Below, in pieces: positions 1 to 5,563 of a DNA stretch of 7,170 nucleotides; within the stretch, counting starts at the first letter, position 1; the number at the start of each line of letters is the position of its first letter. The position numbers were made by a program, and so were the translations under genes. The stretch lies in assembly GCA_021163565.1 (NCBI GenBank), contig JAGGTT010000225.1:1-7170 (forward strand), read 5' to 3'. Under the pieces are notes generated by a model. That model was not told where the DNA came from and searched no databases. It saw nothing but the letters and a program-made list of their open reading frames with translations. This stretch comes from Candidatus Tharpella sp. (GTDB lineage: Bacteria; Desulfobacterota; Anaeroferrophillalia; Anaeroferrophillales; Tharpellaceae).

Positions 1-360
<360 letters not shown>

Positions 361-375
361 AATCTTAAAGAAATT

Positions 376-393
376 AACGCAAGCTAATGCGTT
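376..393 (-). other. small hairpin just upstream of 16S
   Basis: A 6-bp stem, AACGCA pairing with TGCGTT, closes a 6-nt loop in the leader RNA, 16 nt before the mature 16S end. It is preceded on the transcript by a run of seven A. It may take part in leader folding or processing; this is inferred from position only. Confidence 0.4.
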
Positions 394-446
394 TTTTTGT
401 AACTTGTTGTTCTGCTCGAAACAGCTGTACAATTAATCCTATTCAG

Positions 447-458
447 TTTTCAAAGATC
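447..458 (-). promoter_or_regulatory. boxA-like antitermination element
   Basis: On the minus strand this reads GATCTTTGAAAA, followed by CTGAATAG. It closely matches the rRNA boxA type (C/T-TCTTTGAAAA) found in leaders of Deltaproteobacteria and Firmicutes, where NusB/NusE (S10) bind the RNA and prevent Rho termination in the untranslated operon. Its place about 90 nt upstream of mature 16S is right for this role. No convincing boxB hairpin is seen. Confidence 0.65.
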
Positions 459-508
459 GATTTTCAATACCGCAAGCAAAGCTATAACAGCTATGAAAAC
501 GGACGGTC

Positions 509-537
509 ATTCTATGCTTTCTTAAAAATTTTGTCAA
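509..537 (-). promoter_or_regulatory. rRNA promoter P4 (closest to 16S)
   Basis: The -35 box is TTGACA (complement of 532-537), the spacer is exactly 17 bp, and the -10 box is TAGAAT (complement of 509-514). A GC-rich stretch (GACCGTCC) follows the -10, typical of discriminators under stringent (ppGpp) control. A-rich sequence lies immediately upstream (GCTGAAAAAAG), possibly an UP-type element. Transcription should begin near 501-502. It shares the architecture but not the flanking repeat of the other three promoters. Confidence 0.8.
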
Positions 538-551
538 GAACTTTTTTCAGC

Positions 552-570
552 GGCCTTTTCAGACAAGGCC
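552..570 (-). other. hairpin between rRNA promoters P3 and P4
   Basis: A perfect 6-bp stem, GGCCTT with AAGGCC, closes a 7-nt loop. It would form only in transcripts started at the three upstream promoters, and ends 14 bp upstream of the P4 -35 box. No T tract follows on the minus strand, so it is not a standard terminator. A role in pausing or in protecting P4 from read-through is speculative. Confidence 0.4.
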
Positions 571-615
571 TCAAATCACCCTCAACTACGATTTTCGTCA
601 GCCAAAGGAAAGCGC

Positions 616-644
616 CTTATACGCTTCTCAAGTTTCTTTGTCAA
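616..644 (-). promoter_or_regulatory. rRNA promoter P3
   Basis: TTGACA (complement of 639-644), a 17-bp spacer ending in GAAGCG, and TATAAG (complement of 616-621), followed by the GC-rich GCGC. The upstream sequence near 655-690 on this strand is rich in A and T, including CTGAAAAAATAAAAATGG, and could act as an UP element, although it lies somewhat far from the -35. The spacer agrees with that of P2 at 12 of 17 positions. Confidence 0.82.
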
Positions 645-750
645 GCATTTTCAGCTCAGCAAATTTATAACCATTTTTATTTTTTCAGAGAACTATTACC
701 TCAAACACCTAAGCGGGATATTCTTCCCGGTCAGTGGTGAGAGGAGGCGC

Positions 751-779
751 TTTATACGCTTCTCCCAAGTCTTTGTCAA
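751..779 (-). promoter_or_regulatory. rRNA promoter P2
   Basis: TTGACA (complement of 774-779), a 17-bp spacer ending in GAAGCG, and TATAAA (complement of 751-756), followed by the GC-rich discriminator GCGCCTCC. The -35 is preceded by GAAAGCAC, matching the flank of P1 and P3. Transcription should start around 743-745. Confidence 0.85.
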
Positions 780-879
780 GTGCTTTCACAAAGCAAAGGA
801 AGAATATTTTCTGCACCTAAAAAGAACTTCTCTTTCACGTCAAAGCAACTCAAAGCGCTCCAGACGTTGAAGGAGGCGC

Positions 880-908
880 TTTATACGCTGAGCCATTTTT
901 TTTGTCAA
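880..908 (-). promoter_or_regulatory. rRNA promoter P1 (furthest from 16S)
   Basis: TTGACA (complement of 903-908), a 17-bp spacer that begins with seven A and ends in CAGCG, and TATAAA (complement of 880-885), followed by GCGCCTCC. The start site should be near 872-874, about 510 nt upstream of mature 16S. The -10 and discriminator form an imperfect inverted repeat with 852-861 (AAAGCGCCTCC against GGAGCGCTTT). The A tract in the spacer sets it apart from P2 and P3. Confidence 0.85.
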
Positions 909-940
909 GCGCTTTCTAACAAAACTCAACCCTGAAGAAC

Positions 941-975
941 AAAACCGGGAGAACGCAAAACCTACACTCTCCCAG
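941..975 (-). terminator. intrinsic terminator downstream of the GNAT gene
   Basis: On the minus strand CTGGGAGA (complement of 968-975) pairs with TCTCCCGG (complement of 945-952), an 8-bp stem with one G-U pair and a 15-nt loop, followed at once by TTTTGTTCTT. It lies 37 bp after the stop codon of the acetyltransferase and upstream of rRNA promoter P1, so it should stop read-through into the rRNA control region. Confidence 0.7.
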
Positions 976-1011
976 TCATGGTAATCACGAAATTTACTTT
1001 CCGGTTATAAA

Positions 1012-1575
1012 TTAAAAAAGATACTCTTTCCGAGCTGCCAGCGGCAGCAGCATCAGTGAAACATCACGCAGATTCCCGTCCATATCCATAAAATAGTCGT
1101 CAATCTCAGCGTGACGGACAAAGCCGAGTTTGCGAAAGGCTTTAACTACTGACAATTCATCCGAAACAACTTCAGCTATCAGCATGTGGAGGCCCATATC
1201 CCGGCCGATTTCAATCAGCTCTCCAAGCAGCTGCATACCGAGACCCACTCCGCGAAATTCTTTAGTCAAAAAAATACGCAACTCACCAATATGACGCTCG
1301 GCACCACGGCGACGATGCAGTGTCGCATCCCCAACCAGGTGCTCCCCATGCAGTGCCAGCAGAGGAAGCACCTTTTCATAATCAATATCAGCAAACCAGC
1401 CAGCCACAAATTCGGGATTACGAACATCTTCCTTCAAATAACGCACATCATCAGCGCTGGCCCGCTGACAGAACATTTCACTCACCAGCTCCCGGTCGGC
1501 GACAGTCATAGGCCGCAGCAACACCCGAACCCGATTGCTGGTATTAACAAATTTGCGATAAACCTGAATTTTCAT
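1012..1575 (-). CDS. GNAT-family N-acetyltransferase
   Basis: This 187-residue soluble protein should transfer an acetyl group from acetyl-CoA to an amine; the acceptor is unknown. The acetyl-CoA pyrophosphate-binding motif is clear at residues 108-113 (RGVGLG), preceded by the beta strand ELRIFLTKEF (98-107) and followed by a helix. AFRKLGF (146-152) is the usual late GNAT motif. The N-terminal part, with LLRPMTVADRELV at 19-31, resembles the start of the GNAT domains seen in Pat-type protein lysine acetyltransferases, but there is no CoA-ligase-like or cyclic-nucleotide domain here, so a protein substrate is only a guess. The ATG start is well supported: AGGGAGGA lies 6 nt upstream. It is a single gene, divergent from the nitrilase-family gene and closed by the terminator at 941-975. 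No signal peptide or membrane segment is seen. Confidence 0.88.
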   Translation of the reverse strand: MKIQVYRKFVNTSNRVRVLLRPMTVADRELVSEMFCQRASADDVRYLKEDVRNPEFVAGWFADIDYEKVLPLLALHGEHLVGDATLHRRRGAERHIGELRIFLTKEFRGVGLGMQLLGELIEIGRDMGLHMLIAEVVSDELSVVKAFRKLGFVRHAEIDDYFMDMDGNLRDVSLMLLPLAARKEYLF

Positions 1576-1654
1576 TAACCGTCCTCCCTGAAATCCGGCA
1601 CAAGCAATATCCCGGCAACCATCTTACCGAAAACGCACTTGCCCTACATTATTA

Positions 1655-1668
1655 TATAGTATACTATA
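1655..1668. promoter_or_regulatory. 14-bp perfect palindrome in the divergent promoter region
   Basis: TATAGTATACTATA is its own reverse complement and lies between the divergent acetyltransferase and nitrilase-family genes. Each strand of the palindrome contains TATACT, one base from the -10 consensus (plus strand 1660-1665, minus strand 1663-1658). The plus strand has TTGCCC at 1639-1644 with a short 15-bp spacer; the minus strand has only TTTAAA at about the right distance. It may be a shared bidirectional -10 region or a regulator site; neither is proven. Confidence 0.4.
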
Positions 1669-1724
1669 AAGTAACTAAAATTTAAAATCTGAGTTCGATT
1701 CTGTAATTCATAAGGTAATCCGTG

Positions 1725-2510
1725 ATGCAACGAACCTCTCTCACAATAACCCTGGTCCAGATGAATGTCGCCTTGGGAAAGCCTGAAATAAATCTTGCCC
1801 GCTGTCAACAACTGCTAAATTCAAGTAGCACCGAGACCGATATTATTCTGCTACCCGAACTCTGGAGCAGCGGCTATGACTACGAAAATTTCAGCCGATT
1901 GGCGGCAACCACACCTGCCATGCTTGAAAAAATGGCTCAAATTGCCACTACCCGAAATGCCTATATCGGCGGCACCCTGGTCGAAACCGACCAGGGAAAT
2001 TTTTACAATACCTTCTTCCTGCTCAATCCCCGCGGCGAGCAGATTGCCGCCTACCGCAAGATTCACCTCTTCTCACTCATGGATGAAGAAAAACATTTTC
2101 ACCCCGGCAGAAAACCATGCTTGATCAAGATCCGCGGCCTGGCCGTCGGCCTGATGACCTGCTATGACATCCGCTTCCCTGAACTCAGCCGCAATCTGGC
2201 TCTCAAAGGGGCAAAACTTCTACTCGTCTGCGCTCAATGGCCGCAACCTCGTATAGCGCACTGGAATGCCCTGCTTAAAGCCCGGGCTATCGAAAATCAA
2301 CTCTATGTTGCCGCCTGCAACCGCATCGGCCGAGGAGTTGAAAATTACTACTCCGGAAACTCCGCAATCTATGATCCATGGGGTACAACCACGCTAAGAA
2401 CCCCGAGACGGCAGGGCGCTTTCAGCGCCACCATCGATACGGCTGAAATCGAGCAGACACGGACAACTATTACATGTTTCAAAGACCGCCGGCCAGAGTC
2501 CTATAAGTAG
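1725..2510 (+). CDS. Carbon-nitrogen hydrolase, nitrilase/omega-amidase-like
   Basis: This 261-residue cytoplasmic enzyme of the nitrilase superfamily hydrolyses a C-N bond in an amide, probably of a small omega-amide such as 2-oxoglutaramate if it is a true YafV/Nit2-type omega-amidase. The catalytic Glu-Lys-Cys triad is intact. Counting from the GTG at 1722, the residues are E46 in LLPELWSSGY, K113 in YRKIHLF and C147 in MTCYDIRFPEL. The length is typical for the single-domain family. The start is ambiguous: GTG at 1722 and ATG at 1725 are adjacent codons. AAGGT at 1712-1716 sits 8 nt from the ATG and 5 nt from the GTG, so I favour the ATG. It is transcribed alone, divergent from the acetyltransferase gene and convergent with the RmlD-like gene, so context does not reveal the substrate. 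Amidases acting on N-carbamoyl compounds are possible alternatives. Confidence 0.88.
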   Translation: MQRTSLTITLVQMNVALGKPEINLARCQQLLNSSSTETDIILLPELWSSGYDYENFSRLAATTPAMLEKMAQIATTRNAYIGGTLVETDQGNFYNTFFLLNPRGEQIAAYRKIHLFSLMDEEKHFHPGRKPCLIKIRGLAVGLMTCYDIRFPELSRNLALKGAKLLLVCAQWPQPRIAHWNALLKARAIENQLYVAACNRIGRGVENYYSGNSAIYDPWGTTTLRTPRRQGAFSATIDTAEIEQTRTTITCFKDRRPESYK

Positions 2511-2540
2511 TTTACAGCTCACTTACTTGCTGCGATCTTA

Positions 2541-2573
2541 AGAAATACCTATGGGTATGCCGGCAACGCCAGC
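2541..2573. terminator. paired small hairpins between convergent genes (weak terminator candidate)
   Basis: Two adjacent small hairpins fill the 81-bp gap between the two convergent stop codons. One has ATACC and GGTAT arms (2545-2549 and 2554-2558). The other has GCCGGC and GCCAGC arms (2559-2564 and 2568-2573, one wobble pair in the minus-strand RNA). On the minus strand the series is followed by TTTCTT. Stems are short and the T tract is broken, so this is a weak call. Confidence 0.3.
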
Positions 2574-2591
2574 ACCAGTACCATCGGCAGA

Positions 2592-3452
2592 CTACTTTTC
2601 GATATAAACCGTCAAGGCCTCCCGCCAGGGACGAACCAAGGCCGGAAACATCTCACGAAACTTCTCAATGCTCAAGATTGCCCGGTGCGGCATCGACAGA
2701 GGAGTATCGAAATCCATATCATTAATCGGAGTCGGTTTAAGCAGAGACGCATCAAGATCCGACAACTCGGCGACCACTTGCGCAAACTCGTAACAGCTGA
2801 TACCATCGTCTCCAGCATCATTGGTATAATGGTAAACTCCGGCGGCCCATTTAGAAGAGAGAGCTACCATAGCCGCAGCCAGATCACCAATATAGGTCGG
2901 AGCGATCATAAAATCATCACTGACTGCAAATTGATCCCCCACTTTAAGTGCACGCTGGATCTGACTGACAAAATCATTCCCGCCGCCATAAAGCAGATCA
3001 CTGCGGATAATCAGATAATTATCCAAAAGATTGGAAATCATCTCTTCGCCGCCGTGCATCGAGGTGCCATACTGATTGATCGGCCAGAAATCGTCATCTT
3101 CAATATAAGGCTGATCTTTCTTTCCGTTAAAAACAAATTTACTACTGAAAGTACAGAGATAGGCCTTAAACTGAGAGGCGGCCTGAGCCAGATTACAACC
3201 CCCACGGGTATTAATTGACAGCTTGGTTGCCAGCCGTTTCTCAGCCGCAATAACATCATTAAATCCGGCACAGTTGATTATAACCGCTGGTTTTATCTCC
3301 TCAACCGTTGCCAGTACCGCCGGCGCATCCAGAATATCAAGTTCAGCCTGCGGCAAAGCTACAACTTCAGTATCTTCCTGCAGTTTCAGCAACACTTCAA
3401 CCACCCGTCCGAGCTGGCTGCAGGCTCCGGTCACCAGAATCTTCCTTGCCAT
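2592..3452 (-). CDS. RmlD-like NAD(P)-dependent sugar reductase, catalytic lysine replaced
   Basis: This 286-residue protein belongs to the RmlD (dTDP-4-dehydrorhamnose reductase) branch of the extended SDR family. True RmlD enzymes reduce dTDP-4-keto-L-rhamnose to dTDP-L-rhamnose for surface polysaccharides. The Rossmann start is KILVTGACSQLGR (4-16); its usual central glycine (GxxGQLG) is serine 12. The family blocks NCAGFNDV (60-67), FVFNGKKDQPYIEDDDFWP (106-124) and IIRSDLLYG (148-156) are present, as is an RmlD-style C-terminus (LSIEKFREM, WREAL). The catalytic tyrosine is kept (Y128), but the lysine four residues later is M132, in YGTSMHGGE instead of YGxSKxxGE. The usual STDYVFDG block reads SSKFVFNG. 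Full length, with no frameshift, and AAGGAG 11 nt before the ATG, so it appears expressed. No rmlABC or glycosyltransferase genes are adjacent. It may have altered or no reductase activity, or a binding or regulatory role. Confidence 0.82.
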   Translation of the reverse strand: MARKILVTGACSQLGRVVEVLLKLQEDTEVVALPQAELDILDAPAVLATVEEIKPAVIINCAGFNDVIAAEKRLATKLSINTRGGCNLAQAASQFKAYLCTFSSKFVFNGKKDQPYIEDDDFWPINQYGTSMHGGEEMISNLLDNYLIIRSDLLYGGGNDFVSQIQRALKVGDQFAVSDDFMIAPTYIGDLAAAMVALSSKWAAGVYHYTNDAGDDGISCYEFAQVVAELSDLDASLLKPTPINDMDFDTPLSMPHRAILSIEKFREMFPALVRPWREALTVYIEK

Positions 3453-3489
3453 AATTTTCTATTCTCCTTGCACCAGAAAAACTGGAACA

Positions 3490-3495
3490 ATTATA
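3490..3495 (-). promoter_or_regulatory. candidate -10 box for the RmlD-like gene
   Basis: The complement reads TATAAT, a perfect -10 match, 38 bp before the start codon in the 138-bp gap after uvrC. No good -35 box is seen 16-18 bp upstream (ACAGTT at best). No strong terminator is visible after uvrC either, so read-through from uvrC is also possible. Confidence 0.4.
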
Positions 3496-3590
3496 ATTTC
3501 AAAATACAATCCAACTGTACCACAGCTGATATCTAAATCTAATACAGACGCAGCATAAATACAACGAGAAAAGCAAAAAATCAATCCCGG

Positions 3591-5423
3591 CTATCTCAAG
3601 TAAAAACTCAGAAAACTTATAATTCTTTCCGCTAACGGCAAAGAAACGGCAGAGTTGTCGGCCAATTCCCCAGGAGAAAGCCGGGCGATCGCCTCAACAC
3701 TACCGAAATTTTTAAGCATTTGCTGAGCCCGCTTATCACCAACCCCGTCAATTTCAAGCAGCAGGGTTTGCCGCCCTTTTTTACGTAAAAGCCGATGATA
3801 ATTAATCGCAAAGCGGTGCGCCTCATCACGGATCTGCTGCAGAAGACGGTAAGCGGGCGAATTTAAAGCCAGCTGTAGAGCATCTTTACGACCAGGCTGA
3901 TAGAAACTGTCCGGGACAGTGCTATCTTTCCCGCCGCGCTCATCCCGACCTTTGGCAATTGCCAACAGCGGCACTGAAACATCCAATTCCTTAAGAACCC
4001 TGAGCACCGCTTTAAGCTGGGGCCGACCGCCGTCAAGCAACAAAAGATCAGGCCGAGGACGAGGGTTATCCGTCCCGAATCGGCGCCGGATTACCGCCGC
4101 CATACGGGCAAAATCATCCGGCGGGGCCGGGCACAATCGATAATGACGATAATCTGACTTAGACGCCTTACCGGCACGAAAACAGACCAAGGAGGCAACC
4201 ACTCCTTCATCCTGGAGATTGGAAATATCGACTCCTTCAATCATTTCCGGAACCGCTTCAAGCCGGCAAATCCTGGCAATATCTCTTAGAGCTGAGGCCC
4301 GGAAATCATCATTTCGCTCCTGCCGGGCTAAAAAATCGGCCGCATTTTTTTCCGCCAGACGCAGAAGCCGTAAACGCCGGCCCCGTTCCGGAACCAATAG
4401 CATAACCCGAGAGCCGCGCAGCCCCGTCAACCAGGCCGCCAAAACTGATGCGCCATCTCCCAACCGGGACAGAATAATCAGCGGTGGCGGAATCTCCCCT
4501 GACCCAGCGTCACTGTAGTAACGCTGCAAAAAAGCCCCCGGTAGATCTTCCGGCAGGCCGACATAATCGGAAAAAAAGAAGGGCCGGCCACCGACCACAT
4601 TTCCCCGCCGGATAGTCAAAAGGTATATCACGCTCGCTCCATCCGCAAGCGCTGCGCCCCCGATAATATCCATATCTTCGTTACGACCGGCATCAATGGC
4701 CTGGTTTGCGAGTACCAGTTCAAGATCTTCGATAGCATTTCGCAGGACGGCGGCCCGCTCAAATTCCAGAGCTGCCGCCGCCCGGGTCATTTCCCGCCTG
4801 AGACTCCGCAACACCGGCCGGCCCCGGCCGCCGAGAATAAGTGCCGCCGAAGCCACCTTGCGATGATATTCAGCCACAGAAACATTTTCACAACAGGGCC
4901 CGGCACAAAGTTTCATCTGAAAATTCAGGCAGGGCCGAACCCGGTTCGCAAATCGCTCTGACCGGCAGCGCCGCAGCTGAAAATGTTTATTAAGTTGGGC
5001 TAAAGTCTGGCGCAGAGCGGCCACCGCCGGATAAGGGCCGAAATAGCGAGCCCCATCGACTTTACGACGGCGAACAATTTCAAAACGGGGGAAACGCTGT
5101 TTACGATCCAACCGAACATAGGGATAGTTTTTATCGTCTTTTAAGTCGACATTGAAAGGCGGACGATATTTTTTTATAAGATTATTTTCCAACAGCAGAG
5201 CTTCAACTTCGCTGTCGGTGATAATAATCTCAAGATCATCCACCTTAGTCAGCAACAGGGCGGTTTTAGCTCGATCCGGCTTACCGGTAAAATAAGAGCG
5301 CACCCGTTTATTCAGTGAAACCGCTTTGCCGATATAAAGAATCCGGCCGGCCCGATCAAGAAACTGATAAATCCCGGGTTGATCAGGCAGATGTTTAAGT
5401 TTTTCATCCAGAACTGACGACAA
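3591..5423 (-). CDS. uvrC: UvrABC excision nuclease subunit C
   Basis: UvrC makes both incisions around DNA damage after UvrA and UvrB have located it (nucleotide excision repair, cytoplasm). Counting from the outermost TTG at 5435 (614 residues), the domains run in the normal order. The GIY-YIG nuclease covers about 19-100, with PGIYQF and ILYIGKA and the catalytic-glutamate region SEVEALLLENN. A cysteine-rich LCAGPCC lies at 177-182. The UvrB-binding UVR helix pair lies near 208-240. The RNase H-like nuclease has GVDISNLQ (D403), LLLLDGG (D468) and DEAHRF (H540). Paired helix-hairpin-helix motifs occupy about 557-612. Length is typical. The frame has no ATG at the 5' end; an in-frame TGA lies at 5459-5457. 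TTG at 5435 lacks a ribosome site, while TTG at 5423 has GAGG 6 nt upstream, so I choose 5423 (610 residues). It lies 128 bp after rarA on the same strand, with a terminator between. Confidence 0.96.
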   Translation of the reverse strand: MSSVLDEKLKHLPDQPGIYQFLDRAGRILYIGKAVSLNKRVRSYFTGKPDRAKTALLLTKVDDLEIIITDSEVEALLLENNLIKKYRPPFNVDLKDDKNYPYVRLDRKQRFPRFEIVRRRKVDGARYFGPYPAVAALRQTLAQLNKHFQLRRCRSERFANRVRPCLNFQMKLCAGPCCENVSVAEYHRKVASAALILGGRGRPVLRSLRREMTRAAAALEFERAAVLRNAIEDLELVLANQAIDAGRNEDMDIIGGAALADGASVIYLLTIRRGNVVGGRPFFFSDYVGLPEDLPGAFLQRYYSDAGSGEIPPPLIILSRLGDGASVLAAWLTGLRGSRVMLLVPERGRRLRLLRLAEKNAADFLARQERNDDFRASALRDIARICRLEAVPEMIEGVDISNLQDEGVVASLVCFRAGKASKSDYRHYRLCPAPPDDFARMAAVIRRRFGTDNPRPRPDLLLLDGGRPQLKAVLRVLKELDVSVPLLAIAKGRDERGGKDSTVPDSFYQPGRKDALQLALNSPAYRLLQQIRDEAHRFAINYHRLLRKKGRQTLLLEIDGVGDKRAQQMLKNFGSVEAIARLSPGELADNSAVSLPLAERIISFLSFYLR

Positions 5424-5450
5424 TAGAGACCTCAAATCTTTGCGGCTGGA

Positions 5451-5456
5451 ATTGTA
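5451..5456 (-). promoter_or_regulatory. candidate -10 box for uvrC
   Basis: The complement reads TACAAT, one base from the -10 consensus, about 28 bp before the preferred TTG start at 5423. The -35 region is poor (AGTTTC at a 17-bp spacing). The presence of a terminator just upstream supports a separate promoter in this gap, but the box itself is weak evidence. Confidence 0.3.
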
Positions 5457-5515
5457 TCATAACAACCGAACGTGAAACTGCAAATAACTACGAGCAACCG
5501 GCATGAATGAAACAT

Positions 5516-5534
5516 TAAAAACCGGCTCCGGTTG
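5516..5534 (-). terminator. intrinsic terminator downstream of rarA
   Basis: On the minus strand AACCGGAGCCGGTT folds as a 5-bp stem with a GAGC loop and runs directly into a TTTTTAAT tract. It lies about 30 bp after the rarA stop codon and upstream of uvrC, so it would separate the two genes at least partly. The stem is short but GC-rich at its core. Confidence 0.55.
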
Positions 5535-5563
5535 ACAGCTCAGAACGATCCCGGATTAACGTT

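Larger units (their letters stand above)
361..502 (-). other. 16S rRNA leader (transcribed spacer upstream of 16S)
   Basis: This is the stretch between the expected start of the most proximal rRNA promoter (near 501-502) and mature 16S nucleotide 1. It contains a boxA-like antitermination element at 447-458 and a small hairpin at 376-393, and has no plausible protein gene. The leader is expected to be removed by RNase processing. The matching strand downstream of 16S is outside the window, so the processing stem cannot be checked. Confidence 0.75.
608..915 (-). repeat. three-copy promoter repeat upstream of 16S
   Basis: Three direct copies of about 45 bp lie near 608-650, 743-787 and 872-915. 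On the minus strand all have the form GAAA, a variable GC/TGC, CTTGACA, a 17-bp spacer ending in AGCG, TATAA(A/G), then GCGC(C/T). The copies are about 129-135 bp apart. The conserved parts are those contacted by RNA polymerase plus short flanks; the sequence between copies is not visibly conserved. This suggests old duplication of a promoter module followed by divergence under selection. Confidence 0.8.

Noticed and set aside
376..400. Hairpin followed by TTTTTTT as a plus-strand terminator
   Set aside because: No plus-strand gene leads into it, and the stem is only 6 bp. It is better read as part of the 16S leader on the other strand.
387..740. A 117-codon open frame on the plus strand
   Set aside because: It lies wholly inside the rRNA leader and promoter array on the opposite strand, has no recognisable domain or ribosome site, and its sequence is dictated by promoter repeats.
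816..844. A fifth rRNA promoter with TTGACG between P1 and P2
   Set aside because: At a 17-bp spacing the -10 position reads TTAGGT, a poor match, and the repeat flanks seen in P1-P3 are absent.
608..915. Regularly spaced repeats as a CRISPR array
   Set aside because: There are only three imperfect copies, spaced 129-135 bp, and the conserved bases are promoter boxes upstream of 16S.
1186..1578. A 130-codon open frame on the plus strand
   Set aside because: It is antisense to the acetyltransferase gene, which has clear GNAT motifs and a good ribosome site; the antisense product resembles no family.
2685..3218. A 177-codon open frame on the plus strand
   Set aside because: It is antisense to the RmlD-like gene and shows no domain; the sense frame carries family motifs throughout.
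3591..5435. Possible loss of UvrC function because a His common after DIS is Asn
   Set aside because: The DISN form is familiar in many active UvrC proteins, and the catalytic Asp and His residues elsewhere are present.
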